NCBI GenBank assembly: GCA_035708205.1
Contig: DASSSY010000006.1
Coordinates: 310,001-374,000 of the forward strand
DNA length: 64,000 nucleotides
Source: DASSSY01 sp035708205
Lineage (GTDB): Bacteria > Bacteroidota > Bacteroidia > Chitinophagales > Chitinophagaceae
Direction of reading: 5' to 3'
The position numbers and the translations under genes were made by a program. A model generated the notes under the pieces. That model did not search any database, had not been told where the DNA came from, and was given only the letters and a program-made list of their open reading frames with translations. Shown in pieces: positions 1-8,038 of this stretch. Positions within the stretch are counted from its first letter, which is position 1. The number at the start of each line of letters is the position of its first letter.

Positions 1-1
1 G

Positions 2-694
2 CCCGATGATACGTCTGTTTGCGTCAATACTTCGGTAACGTTAGATGCCGGGCCAAACGGTATCCAGTATTTCTGGAACACCGGCGCTACGACACAGACC
101 ATTACGGTTAATACGGCCGGTACTTATAATGTCCTGGTGACCAATAATGACGGTTGTACCGTTGGCGATACCGTTACGGTAAACATGTCGGGAAGCCTGC
201 CCTCTTACGATGGTATCCAGATCACCAACGACGGCTATCATACCTTTAAGTTCAACGCGCTGAATCCCCAGAATGTCATTGGCTATGACTGGGATTTCGG
301 AGATGGCAGCCCGCATCAATCAGATTCCGTTCCGGTACATACATATATCCAGGAAGGGAACTATATCGTGACCCTAACCGTAATGAGCGGCTGCGGAGGC
401 TATGTTGATTCTACTGCCGCCCATATCCTCGGCATCGGGCAGGTTAACTTAAGCGATGACCAGCTGGCGGTTTACCCGAACCCGACCAAAGAGAAAGCGA
501 CCGTTGAGACCAAAGGCGTGAAAATGGAACGCATAGCCATCTTTAACGTCCTGGGCCAAAAGATATATGAGGCTCCTGCTGACAGTCCTTACAGGCATGA
601 GCTGGATTTGAGCGGCGTGGCTTCAGGTGTTTATAATGTTTCGGTTTATACCGATAAGGGCATGGTTACCCGTAAGTTGAATGTGATTAAATAA
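2..694 (+). CDS. T9SS-sorted secreted protein with PKD domain, 5' end outside window
   Basis: The frame is open from base 2, so this is the last 230 residues of a longer secreted protein. It opens with an Ig-like segment (TLDAGPN...YFWNTGATTQTITV) like those in the downstream paralogues. A PKD-like domain follows, with the hallmark YDWDFGDGSP (about residues 95-105). The last ~75 residues are a Por/type A T9SS sorting domain: VYPNPTKEKATVE, then a hydrophobic IFNVLGQKIYE strand, ending GVYNVSVYTDKG...RKLNVIK. Such domains direct export through the outer membrane and are then removed. A strong hairpin terminator follows at once, so it ends its own transcript. Specific function unknown. Its C-terminus is closely related to that of the next gene, which suggests local duplication. 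Confidence 0.85.
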   Translation, partial: PDDTSVCVNTSVTLDAGPNGIQYFWNTGATTQTITVNTAGTYNVLVTNNDGCTVGDTVTVNMSGSLPSYDGIQITNDGYHTFKFNALNPQNVIGYDWDFGDGSPHQSDSVPVHTYIQEGNYIVTLTVMSGCGGYVDSTAAHILGIGQVNLSDDQLAVYPNPTKEKATVETKGVKMERIAIFNVLGQKIYEAPADSPYRHELDLSGVASGVYNVSVYTDKGMVTRKLNVIK

Positions 695-700
695 GACCTT

Positions 701-749
701 AAGCATTCAGGTAAGGTCATAGGCCTTACCTGAATGCTTTTATTTTTTT
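701..749 (+). terminator. Rho-independent terminator after first T9SS gene
   Basis: Perfect 16-bp inverted repeat: AAGCATTCAGGTAAGG (701-716) pairs with 724-739 across a 7-nt loop, followed by a T-rich tract to 749. It starts 6 bp after the stop codon. Confidence 0.9.
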
Positions 750-785
750 ACATATCTTTAACTTAATCTATCCAAAATACAACCA

Positions 786-2492
786 ATGAAAATTATTAAA
801 TTTATTCAGAATGCTGCGCTTGGCGGATTATTGTTATTTAGTGCAATGATAAAGGGTCATGAATCTTATGCCCAAACATCAACAGTAACGACTTCAACGA
901 CTTATACTATTAATAATGGATCGGGCATTACTACGTTCAATTTTCAAAATACGAATCCATACCCTATTATAATTGACAGTGTATATGCAGGGACTTATTC
1001 GGGTACCGGTGATTGCACCTTTTATTTATGGTATAATTTAACACCGGTAAACGGGCAGCCGGCCGGCGCCATTCCTACAACGGCCGGATGGGTTGCGGCA
1101 GATACGGAAGTGGTCAATATTACGGCCAGCCAAACGATGCAACCAGTGCTGACAAATGTGGGCCTGGTGATACCGCCTAATACGACCCTGGGAATGGCCG
1201 TAGGCGGTTTTTTTGGGGTTAATGGCACAACCTCTGGAGCTATGGGCTATCATACGCTTACCGCGGGAAATGGCAATTCTACGTTTTCCGGCGGAGGAGG
1301 GGAGATCATTACGGGAGACAACGTGAGCTATGGTGCTACTTCTTATACGACAACATTTTATAATTATCCCCGTGGATTCGTGGGCTCCATTGTCTTTGAA
1401 AAGCAGGGGGTGCCTGACAATGCCGGAATAGATAGCATTATTAATCCGAATGGCTCTTTTTGTTCCGGTACCCGGGAACTTAAGGTCCGGTTAAGAAATT
1501 TTGGCTTAAATACTTTACATAGCGTTGACATATATTGGGCGATTGACGGACAGCAATTTGGCCCCTTGGCTTACAATACTCCGGTCGATTCCATGAGCAG
1601 TCCGAATAACTGGGCGGTCGTTTCCCTCGGAATGGTCAATTTCCCTTATGATACCGTGAGACAGTTGAAAGTATGGACGTCTTTGCCTAACGGGGTCACG
1701 GACAATCAGCTGGAAAATGATACTACCCATGCCGGTATAACCGCTAATATGCAAAACGTGACCAGTAGAATTTGGCCGGGCGATACCACTATTTGTGAAG
1801 GCTCTTCGGTTATCCTGGATGCGGGTCAGCAACCGGCGGGCTGTATCTTTATCTGGAGCAATGGAGCGGTGACCCAAAGCACTTCGGTGGGCCAGGCGGG
1901 CGACTATAGTGTTATTGTCCAGAGCTCCCAGGGCTGCTTTGCCTATGATACGGTAACGGTTACCGAAAGGCCGAAGCCGATAGCCGGTACTTTCGGTGTG
2001 GTGGATAACGGTAACCGTCATTTTACCTTTACGCCTGCCGGCGAGCAAAATGTGACCGGTTATTTCTGGAATTTTGGCGATGGGCACACCTTAAGCGCCA
2101 CATCCGGCGCCCCGCAGTATCATCAGTATGCGCAGGACGGTGCTTATGCCGTAACGTTAAAGGAAGGCAATCCCTGCGATACGGTGGCTATTGCCCAGCA
2201 GGTCTATGTTGCCGCAACACCAAATGGTATACAGGCGGTGGATAATGACTTGGCGGCTGCCGTAAAAATTTATCCCAATCCGGCCAGGGATAAGGCGGTT
2301 ATTGTCACTAAAGGCGTCCGTATGGAGCGTATCATCCTATTGAATGTTTTAGGGGAAAAGATATATGAGGCACCTGCCGGAAGGCCTTACAGCCATCAGG
2401 TAGATTTGAGCGGTATCGCTTCGGGTGTCTATAATATTTCGGTTTATACGGATAAAGGAGTGGTCATGAAAAAACTAAATGTGTTCAGGTAA
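786..2492 (+). CDS. T9SS-sorted secreted protein (CARDB-like, Ig-like, PKD)
   Basis: 568-residue exported protein. Residues 1-29 form a signal peptide ending SYAQ. After a Thr/Ser/Gly-rich region with no family I recognise come a CARDB-like segment (~213-320, NAGIDSIINPNG...), an Ig-like cassette (~330-395, GDTTICEGSSVILDAGQQ) and a PKD domain (~398-470, with FWNFGDG). A type A T9SS sorting domain occupies the last ~75 residues (KIYPNPARDKAVI ... MKKLNVFR). Role: cell-surface or released protein, probably adhesive or structural; no catalytic motif is visible. The Ig-like, PKD and CARDB modules are nearly the same as in the gene at 4227. A weak -7-like TATCTTTA sits at 753-760. Confidence 0.85.
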   Translation: MKIIKFIQNAALGGLLLFSAMIKGHESYAQTSTVTTSTTYTINNGSGITTFNFQNTNPYPIIIDSVYAGTYSGTGDCTFYLWYNLTPVNGQPAGAIPTTAGWVAADTEVVNITASQTMQPVLTNVGLVIPPNTTLGMAVGGFFGVNGTTSGAMGYHTLTAGNGNSTFSGGGGEIITGDNVSYGATSYTTTFYNYPRGFVGSIVFEKQGVPDNAGIDSIINPNGSFCSGTRELKVRLRNFGLNTLHSVDIYWAIDGQQFGPLAYNTPVDSMSSPNNWAVVSLGMVNFPYDTVRQLKVWTSLPNGVTDNQLENDTTHAGITANMQNVTSRIWPGDTTICEGSSVILDAGQQPAGCIFIWSNGAVTQSTSVGQAGDYSVIVQSSQGCFAYDTVTVTERPKPIAGTFGVVDNGNRHFTFTPAGEQNVTGYFWNFGDGHTLSATSGAPQYHQYAQDGAYAVTLKEGNPCDTVAIAQQVYVAATPNGIQAVDNDLAAAVKIYPNPARDKAVIVTKGVRMERIILLNVLGEKIYEAPAGRPYSHQVDLSGIASGVYNISVYTDKGVVMKKLNVFR

Positions 2493-2555
2493 TAATTGTA
2501 ACTACCTTATCCTGATGATGGTTTTATCTTTCCTTTTGCTTAAAAATATAATGTT

Positions 2556-4187
2556 ATGAAACAGAGTTTCTACGATTTTAAGCCCTTGAAAAATACAGTG
2601 AGAGATAGGGTGATTGCGCTAATTCTATTGCTTTTATTAGCTATGGCGATAAGCCCCTGCAGACTAAATGCTCAAGTAATTCCGCCCAGTCACCCCGATT
2701 TGCTTTTGACGAGCTTTTCCTACCCTACTGCTTATTTTACTAATAATGATATTATAAGTCTTGGTAGCAGTAATTATTTAATGGCGTTTGATTGGAAATC
2801 GGGAGGTAATGTAGATAATGTTTGGGTACAGGACAATAGTGGCAATTCAACAAATGTGAGTATTAATAATTGTGATTTCTTTTCTGATATCGCAATCGGA
2901 TGTATGATGAATAGTGGGACTCCGCAATACTACCTTGCCGTTATCTACCAAAATAATTCACAAGAGGTTAAATTAGGTATATATACCATTAATAATGTTG
3001 GGACATCTGGCATATCATTGATGTCGGTTGCGGGCTCTCCGTTTTCACTTAGCCAAACCGGTGTAATTGCCGGTAATCCAAGGATAGCTGCTTTTGCTAA
3101 TCCAACAGGCCAGAGTGTAAATGGTTTCCCGGCTTTGGACAGGATGGTTGTGTCCTGGGATGAGCAATCAGGTGGCAATTCTTTGGGGAAAAGCTCAATA
3201 TTCCCTGTTAACACCCCTAGCTCTGTTACCAGTAATATTACTACAATCAATTCTTCTGCTACTGGGATATTCTTAGAGGATGTTGCCGGCTCCTTTGATT
3301 TTAATCAGAATGCTTATGTAGCCTATTATGTTGGAAGAAACACGGATTCAATGTTCTTGTTTACTTATAATTTAAATAGTGGGACAGTGACTAAGGCTTT
3401 TGTGGCCAATACGACCGGGTATTCGGAGGCTAAAATAGCAGCCATGAGCTTTTTTAATCCTGCGCTTATTACCAATCCTTGGATTATCGTGGCTTCTAAA
3501 CCTACAAGTACATCTGAACAAGATATTCACTTTTTCAATCAAAGTAATCCGGGAGGTGTAAATTGCAGTATTACTATTCCTTGTATTCTTGATGCCTTTG
3601 AATTTTCGGTTTCTGCAGGTCTTGGTGTTTCGATTGGCCCGGTATCCAGTTATGCCAACCGTAATTATACCCTTTCCTGGGTGGGCGTTGGCAATCGCTT
3701 AATATCCCGTTCCGTTGACGCGGTAACAGGGGGGATTAGTACAATGTTTCCAGATTATTACCAGATTAACTATCCTAATGATTTCTATCAATCCACAAAA
3801 GGCGTTATTGCAACGAGTGCCTGTAGCAATTCGGGCGAATATTTATTGTCATCATGGATAGATAACCCTAATCAGAATATTTTTTATAAAGTATCCCAGA
3901 GTACAGCTTTATATAAACCTACCGGGATTCGGCCTGTTGCAGAAAACTCTGTCTGCATCATTTATCCTAATCCGGCGAATGATAAACTATTTATCAGATC
4001 GGACAGCAAAATAGAAAAGCTTTATATTTGTGATGTTTTAGGAAAGCGGATTAAAACGTCGTCTTATGTGCGACTGGGCAATAACAGCCTGTCTGTAAAT
4101 GTGTCCACTTTGGCATCTGGCATTTACCAAATACAGGTAGTTACAGTGAATGGTATTATTAATAAAAAGTTTTCAGTAGTACATTAA
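2556..4187 (+). CDS. T9SS-sorted secreted protein of unknown function
   Basis: 543 residues with an N-terminal signal segment (hydrophobic ~17-38, ending LNAQ) and a C-terminal sorting domain (IIYPNPANDKLFIRS ... GIYQIQVVTVNGIINKKFSVVH). The body is rich in Asn, Ser and Thr with repeated aromatic beta-strand-like segments (for example 'ALDRMVVSWDEQSGGN', 'NPWIIVASK'). This would fit a beta-propeller-like fold, but I recognise no defined domain. It lacks the PKD/Ig cassettes of its neighbours and reads visibly more AT-rich than they do, so it may have a different origin despite sharing the export signal. Function unknown. Confidence 0.8.
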   Translation: MKQSFYDFKPLKNTVRDRVIALILLLLLAMAISPCRLNAQVIPPSHPDLLLTSFSYPTAYFTNNDIISLGSSNYLMAFDWKSGGNVDNVWVQDNSGNSTNVSINNCDFFSDIAIGCMMNSGTPQYYLAVIYQNNSQEVKLGIYTINNVGTSGISLMSVAGSPFSLSQTGVIAGNPRIAAFANPTGQSVNGFPALDRMVVSWDEQSGGNSLGKSSIFPVNTPSSVTSNITTINSSATGIFLEDVAGSFDFNQNAYVAYYVGRNTDSMFLFTYNLNSGTVTKAFVANTTGYSEAKIAAMSFFNPALITNPWIIVASKPTSTSEQDIHFFNQSNPGGVNCSITIPCILDAFEFSVSAGLGVSIGPVSSYANRNYTLSWVGVGNRLISRSVDAVTGGISTMFPDYYQINYPNDFYQSTKGVIATSACSNSGEYLLSSWIDNPNQNIFYKVSQSTALYKPTGIRPVAENSVCIIYPNPANDKLFIRSDSKIEKLYICDVLGKRIKTSSYVRLGNNSLSVNVSTLASGIYQIQVVTVNGIINKKFSVVH

Positions 4188-4226
4188 ATCTGGTTAAAAA
4201 AGTAACAACCCTTAAAAAATTTCACT

Positions 4227-5870
4227 ATGAACTCTAAAATTAAACATTTGCCTTTTCTTTGTGTCTGCCTGTTATTGGGAAGCTTGATCAGTAGTAAGCA
4301 ATCTTACGGGCAAACCTATTGTACCCCCAGTCCTGCTCCCGGAAACAGTAATTATTATATAGATGATTTTTCAACTACGGGAGGTACCACTAATATTTCA
4401 AATTTAGGAACAGGAATGTCATCTGGAGGATACGGTGATTATTCTTCTCAAAAAGTTACTGTCTTATTAGGTGATTCATTTGATTTTTCATCACAATTTG
4501 CTGCATTTAATACTTTTGGAGCCACTATTTGGGTGGATTGGAATCATGATGGGGATTTTGATGATCCAGGGGAAGATGTTTTTAATACAACTACTTATGT
4601 TTCAAGTATTTCTGGTACAATTGCTGTTCCTAATACTGCTGCAGTTGGCGCTACAAGAATGCGAATAAGGATTCATTGGCTAAGCAGTCTAGGTCCTACA
4701 AGTCCGTGTAATGAAACCTATAATTCAACATATGTCGGAGAAACTGAAGATTACACGATTCAGGTAACACCTCTTGCACCACCCAATAACGCCGGTGTAG
4801 ATAGCTTAGTTAATCCTAATGATTCCGGCAATTTTTGTTCCGGTATGCAGGAAGTTAAGGTCAGGGTGAGCAACCTGGGGAACAACCCCTTGAATAGCGT
4901 TGACGTGGACTGGAGCGTAGACGGCATCCAGCAAACCGGGCAATCCTTAACGTTTAGCCCGGCTATTGATTCTATCGCCAGTTCCAAACATGATACGGTT
5001 ATTTCCCTCGGCTATGTGAATTTCCCTTTCCAGGCCGGGGTACATATTAAGGCCTGGACCAGTTCCCCTAACGGTGTTACCGATACTGATCCGACGGATG
5101 ACACGTTGGATCTGAACGTGGTTTCCAATATGCAGGGTGTCACAACACATATTACACCCGGCGATACGGCCATCTGTGCCGGTAAGCCGGTTATCCTGGA
5201 TGCCGGCCAGCAGCCGGCCGGCTGTATCTTTATCTGGAGCAATGGTGCGGTAACGCAGGGTACTTCCATCAGCCAGGCCGGTAATTACAGCGTTATTGTG
5301 CAAAGCCTCGAGGGGTGTTTCGCTTATGATACGATAACGGTTACCCAGCGCCCGGCGCTTATGGCCGGCACTTTTGGCGCGGTAGATAACGGTAGCCGGC
5401 GCTTTACCTTTACGCCGGCCGGCGAGCAAAATGTGACCAATTATTTTTGGGATTTTGGGGATGGCAATACCTTAAGCGCTTCATCCAATGTCCAGCAACA
5501 TCACCAATATGGCCAGGACGGCACTTATGCCGTAACCTTAACCGAGAGCAATCCTTGTGATACTATTGCTATTGCCAAGCAGATCTATGTTTCTACGGTA
5601 CCGGCCGGCATCAGTGATGTCAAGGGCCTGGCCGCTTCGCTAAAGGTTTACCCGAACCCCGCTAACGACAAATTAAATATCAGTACCTTGAATCAGCTGC
5701 AATTGCAACAGCTCGCTATTTACAATGTTTTAGGGGCAAAGGTATTTAGCCGGTCGCTTCAGGGCAGCCAGGCGCAGATTTCCATTGCGGCATTACCGGC
5801 CGGCATCTATCAGTTGCGTATCCAAACGGATAAGGGCATGGTGGACCAGCGGCTGGAGGTATTGCGTTAA
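4227..5870 (+). CDS. T9SS-sorted secreted protein with GEVED, CARDB-like, Ig-like and PKD domains
   Basis: 547 residues. Signal peptide 1-29 (ends SYGQ). A GEVED domain spans ~40-182, with the typical WVDWNHDGDFDDPGE motif, RMRIRIHW and a closing GETEDYTIQV strand. It is followed by a CARDB-like segment (~187-300), an Ig-like cassette (~310-375, AGKPVILDAGQQ), a PKD domain (~378-458, YFWDFGDGN) and a type A sorting domain (VYPNPANDKLNIST ... MVDQRLEVLR). GEVED domains are common in secreted Bacteroidetes proteins and often accompany proteases, but no catalytic domain is seen here. From the CARDB segment onward it is a close paralogue of the gene at 786. A hairpin terminator follows. Confidence 0.87.
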   Translation: MNSKIKHLPFLCVCLLLGSLISSKQSYGQTYCTPSPAPGNSNYYIDDFSTTGGTTNISNLGTGMSSGGYGDYSSQKVTVLLGDSFDFSSQFAAFNTFGATIWVDWNHDGDFDDPGEDVFNTTTYVSSISGTIAVPNTAAVGATRMRIRIHWLSSLGPTSPCNETYNSTYVGETEDYTIQVTPLAPPNNAGVDSLVNPNDSGNFCSGMQEVKVRVSNLGNNPLNSVDVDWSVDGIQQTGQSLTFSPAIDSIASSKHDTVISLGYVNFPFQAGVHIKAWTSSPNGVTDTDPTDDTLDLNVVSNMQGVTTHITPGDTAICAGKPVILDAGQQPAGCIFIWSNGAVTQGTSISQAGNYSVIVQSLEGCFAYDTITVTQRPALMAGTFGAVDNGSRRFTFTPAGEQNVTNYFWDFGDGNTLSASSNVQQHHQYGQDGTYAVTLTESNPCDTIAIAKQIYVSTVPAGISDVKGLAASLKVYPNPANDKLNISTLNQLQLQQLAIYNVLGAKVFSRSLQGSQAQISIAALPAGIYQLRIQTDKGMVDQRLEVLR

Positions 5871-5889
5871 ATTTTGTTCAGGACCCAAA

Positions 5890-5920
5890 AGTATTGCCCG
5901 CTCAAGAAGCGGGCAATACT
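5890..5920 (+). terminator. Hairpin terminator after GEVED/PKD gene
   Basis: 13-bp perfect inverted repeat (AGTATTGCCCGCT, 5890-5902, with 5908-5920) around a 5-nt loop, 20 bp after the stop codon. The T-tract is weak, so termination may be Rho-assisted. Confidence 0.65.
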
Positions 5921-5971
5921 CATTTATGGTCGGACCGGCGGGTCCTATGTCGATAACGGTTAGCTGATGAG

Positions 5972-6077
5972 ACCATTTAGGTATTTATTTGGATAGTTGA
6001 AATTGACCTCGTTCTCCTCCTGATGGTTGCGTTCCTCAACCACAAAACCATGTCAGTTATAAGTCTAAATAGTATAA
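5972..6077. repeat. Copy 1 of tandem hairpin element (MITE/REP-like)
   Basis: Starts with ACCATTTAGGTATTTATTTG and ends with GTCTAAATAGTATAA (6063-6077). In between is a hairpin TGGTTG (6024-6029) / CAACCA (6037-6042). The two ends are imperfect inverted repeats: ACCATTTAGG against ACTATTTAGA read on the other strand, 8 of 10 identical. A second unit with the same ends starts one base later. I infer a non-coding miniature element; no transposase is present. Confidence 0.45.
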
Positions 6078-6078
6078 T

Positions 6079-6222
6079 ACCGTTTGGATATTTGTTTGGC
6101 ACAATGATCTTTCTTCCTTAGGTTGGTGTGTCCCCACCAATCTAAATATTTGGTGGTCGGTGAGAAGCCGACCACAGGAGACAAGACAGTCGTAATACCA
6201 TATAATGGTCTAAATAGTATAA
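6079..6222. repeat. Copy 2 of tandem hairpin element (MITE/REP-like)
   Basis: Starts with ACCGTTTGGATATTTGTTTG, which differs from copy 1 only by A/G transitions, and ends with an identical GTCTAAATAGTATAA (6208-6222). The interior holds two hairpins: TTGGTG (6123-6128) / CACCAA (6135-6140), and GTGGTCGG (6153-6160) / CCGACCAC (6168-6175). The interior differs from copy 1; the ends are conserved. Confidence 0.45.
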
Positions 6223-6295
6223 ATCCCGGGAGCAGGAATGGTTTTGTGCCGCTTTGAGCGAAGAGAAAAAGCTTCAGGGGAAAAACAGACCAGAC

Positions 6296-7795
6296 CTACA
6301 GCCTGTAAGCCTGCAAGCCCTCCGCGATATCCCGGTTATTGCCCAATCTTGGCGTTTTGTTTTGACCGCCCAGCTTGCCGATGGCTTTCATGTAGCCCCG
6401 GAACGCCCCTGGTTGGAGCAAGGTGATTCTTAAGGGGTGCAGGATGCTTCCACTGATCAGGTCATTGTAGTACGTATTTTTTCCCCTGAGCGTCTTGTCC
6501 AGGTATTGGGCGAATGCATCAATGCTTTCCGGCGCCTGTTCAAATTCGATCAGCCATTCATGATAGGGTAATTCGCCCTGTTGCGCGCGCACTTGCGGTG
6601 CTACTGTAAATTCGGTCACCTTTGCGGGAAATTGCTCAAGCGTTTCTTTCAGCGCTTGCTCTACTTCTTCACCAATAACATGTTCGCCAAACGCGGAAAT
6701 GAAATGTTTGGTTCTGCCGGTAACCACGATCCTGTATGGATTTAAGCTGACAAATCTTACCGTATCACCGATATTATAGCCCCAAAGCCCGGCATTGCTG
6801 TTGATGACCAGGGCATAGTTAACGCCTGTCCGGACTTCCCCGAGCGATAGGCGGGTGGGGTTTTCATTAAATATCTCTTCTGCAGGAATAAATTCAAAGA
6901 AAATACCCGAATTGGTGTTCAATAATAGTCCTTCCTCATGCCGGCTGTCCTGGAAAGCGAAAAAACCTTCTGATGCCGGGAATGTTTCTAGGGTATCTAC
7001 CTTTTTGCCCAGGCTGTTAAACAGTTTTTCTTTATAAGGCTCAAAATTGACCCCGCCATGGACGATGATCTGGAGATTAGGAAAAATATCTTTGACCTTT
7101 TTCCCCTCTCCTTTCTTCATCAGCCAGTCAAAATACATCTGCACCCATGGCGGGATACCGCTGATGAGGGTCATGTTCTGATCAAAGGTCTCCGCAACGA
7201 TTTTACCAAGCTTATCTTCCCAGTCTTCAATGCAGTTGGTTTCAAATGTAGGCAGCTGGTTTTTCCGTAAATAGCTGGGGATATGATGATTGACAATGCC
7301 CGAAAGGCGCCCGGTAGGGATACCGCCGACACGTTCAAGCGTTGGTGACCCCGAAAGAAAGATCATCTTGCCGTCCGCGAAGGCGGCATTCCCGGTTGTG
7401 GCCATGTAATGCAATAAAGCATTGCGTGCCGTGTCGATATGATTGGCAATGGAATCTTTGGTGATGGGAATATATTTAACGCCGCTTGTTGTGCCGGATG
7501 TCTTTGCGAAATAAATGGGTCTGCCTTTCCAGAGCACATTGACCTGACCGGCCTTGATGTGTTCGATATAGGGCTTGAAGGCTTCATAATCCCGGATAGG
7601 AACAGCCTGCTTAAAGCCTTCGTAATCGTCAACATTATTTAATTGGTGATCGGTGCCAAACTTCAGCGTTTTACCTGTTTTGAGCAATTGCTCAAAAATC
7701 TGCTGCTGGTCGGGCACTGCGGTCTGCATGGACTTCAGAATGCGCCTGCTGACTACATTCGCATAAGGTTTCGCCAAAAAAGACTTGATTTTCAT
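6296..7795 (-). CDS. GH3-family acyl-acid amido synthetase-like protein
   Basis: 499 residues, full length for the bacterial GH3 'auxin-responsive promoter' family. These are adenylating enzymes of the ANL superfamily; the plant members activate a carboxylic acid with ATP and join it to an amino acid. Visible signatures: the phosphate-binding loop AKTSGTTSGVKYIP (~97-110), the central block IVHGGVNFEPYKEKL...LETFPASEGFFAFQD, and GYNIGDTVRFVSLNPYRIVVTGRTKHFISAFGEH before the mobile C-terminal domain. The natural substrate of bacterial members is not known to me, so only the reaction type is inferred. Monocistronic on the minus strand, with a -7 box at 7824-7831. Confidence in family is high, in substrate none. 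Confidence 0.88.
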   Translation of the reverse strand: MKIKSFLAKPYANVVSRRILKSMQTAVPDQQQIFEQLLKTGKTLKFGTDHQLNNVDDYEGFKQAVPIRDYEAFKPYIEHIKAGQVNVLWKGRPIYFAKTSGTTSGVKYIPITKDSIANHIDTARNALLHYMATTGNAAFADGKMIFLSGSPTLERVGGIPTGRLSGIVNHHIPSYLRKNQLPTFETNCIEDWEDKLGKIVAETFDQNMTLISGIPPWVQMYFDWLMKKGEGKKVKDIFPNLQIIVHGGVNFEPYKEKLFNSLGKKVDTLETFPASEGFFAFQDSRHEEGLLLNTNSGIFFEFIPAEEIFNENPTRLSLGEVRTGVNYALVINSNAGLWGYNIGDTVRFVSLNPYRIVVTGRTKHFISAFGEHVIGEEVEQALKETLEQFPAKVTEFTVAPQVRAQQGELPYHEWLIEFEQAPESIDAFAQYLDKTLRGKNTYYNDLISGSILHPLRITLLQPGAFRGYMKAIGKLGGQNKTPRLGNNRDIAEGLQAYRL

Positions 7796-7823
7796 TGCTG
7801 ATGCTCATTGCTGTTCGAGGGTT

Positions 7824-7831
7824 CAAAGCTA
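7824..7831 (-). promoter_or_regulatory. -7 box (TAGCTTTG) upstream of GH3-like gene
   Basis: Minus-strand TAGCTTTG matches the Bacteroidetes TAnnTTTG box 28 bp before the ATG. No clear -33 element was identified. Confidence 0.45.
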
Positions 7832-8038
7832 AAGAAATTTCGGTAATGAAGGCCTAATGTTCCGGATGAAGCACGATATCTGTATGAAGTTTTTCCGGGA
7901 AGGCATCCTGCAAGCTTAGGTTCAATCAGGAAGAATGAAGGCTTATGGCTTTCAGCGGTTAATGCGTCCCTTCCGCCAGTTATCATTATATCCCCGGCCT
8001 TCTTTTTGAAATGCTTTTATTGGGATATGAATATACTT

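Larger units (their letters stand above)
5921..6295. other. Gene-free stretch with tandem short element
   Basis: No coding frame here looks real: the frames are short, lack a family and have no plausible ribosome site. The stretch is occupied mainly by two abutting copies of a short hairpin-bearing element (5972-6222), listed separately. The genes on either side converge on it. Confidence 0.6.

Noticed and set aside
4947..5429. 160-codon minus-strand frame antisense to the GEVED/PKD gene, and a similar one at 1515-2087
   Set aside because: Both lie opposite near-identical paralogous sequence, which explains why both strands stay open; no promoter or family resemblance.
6296..7795. Horizontal transfer of the GH3-like gene from plants
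   Set aside because: GH3-like proteins are widespread in Bacteroidetes to my knowledge, and base use and promoter match the neighbours, so no transfer is needed to explain it.
7792..7986. 64-codon minus-strand frame overlapping the GH3-like start region
   Set aside because: It overlaps the real start of the GH3-like gene and contains its -7 box, so it cannot be a separate gene; composition is not coding-like.
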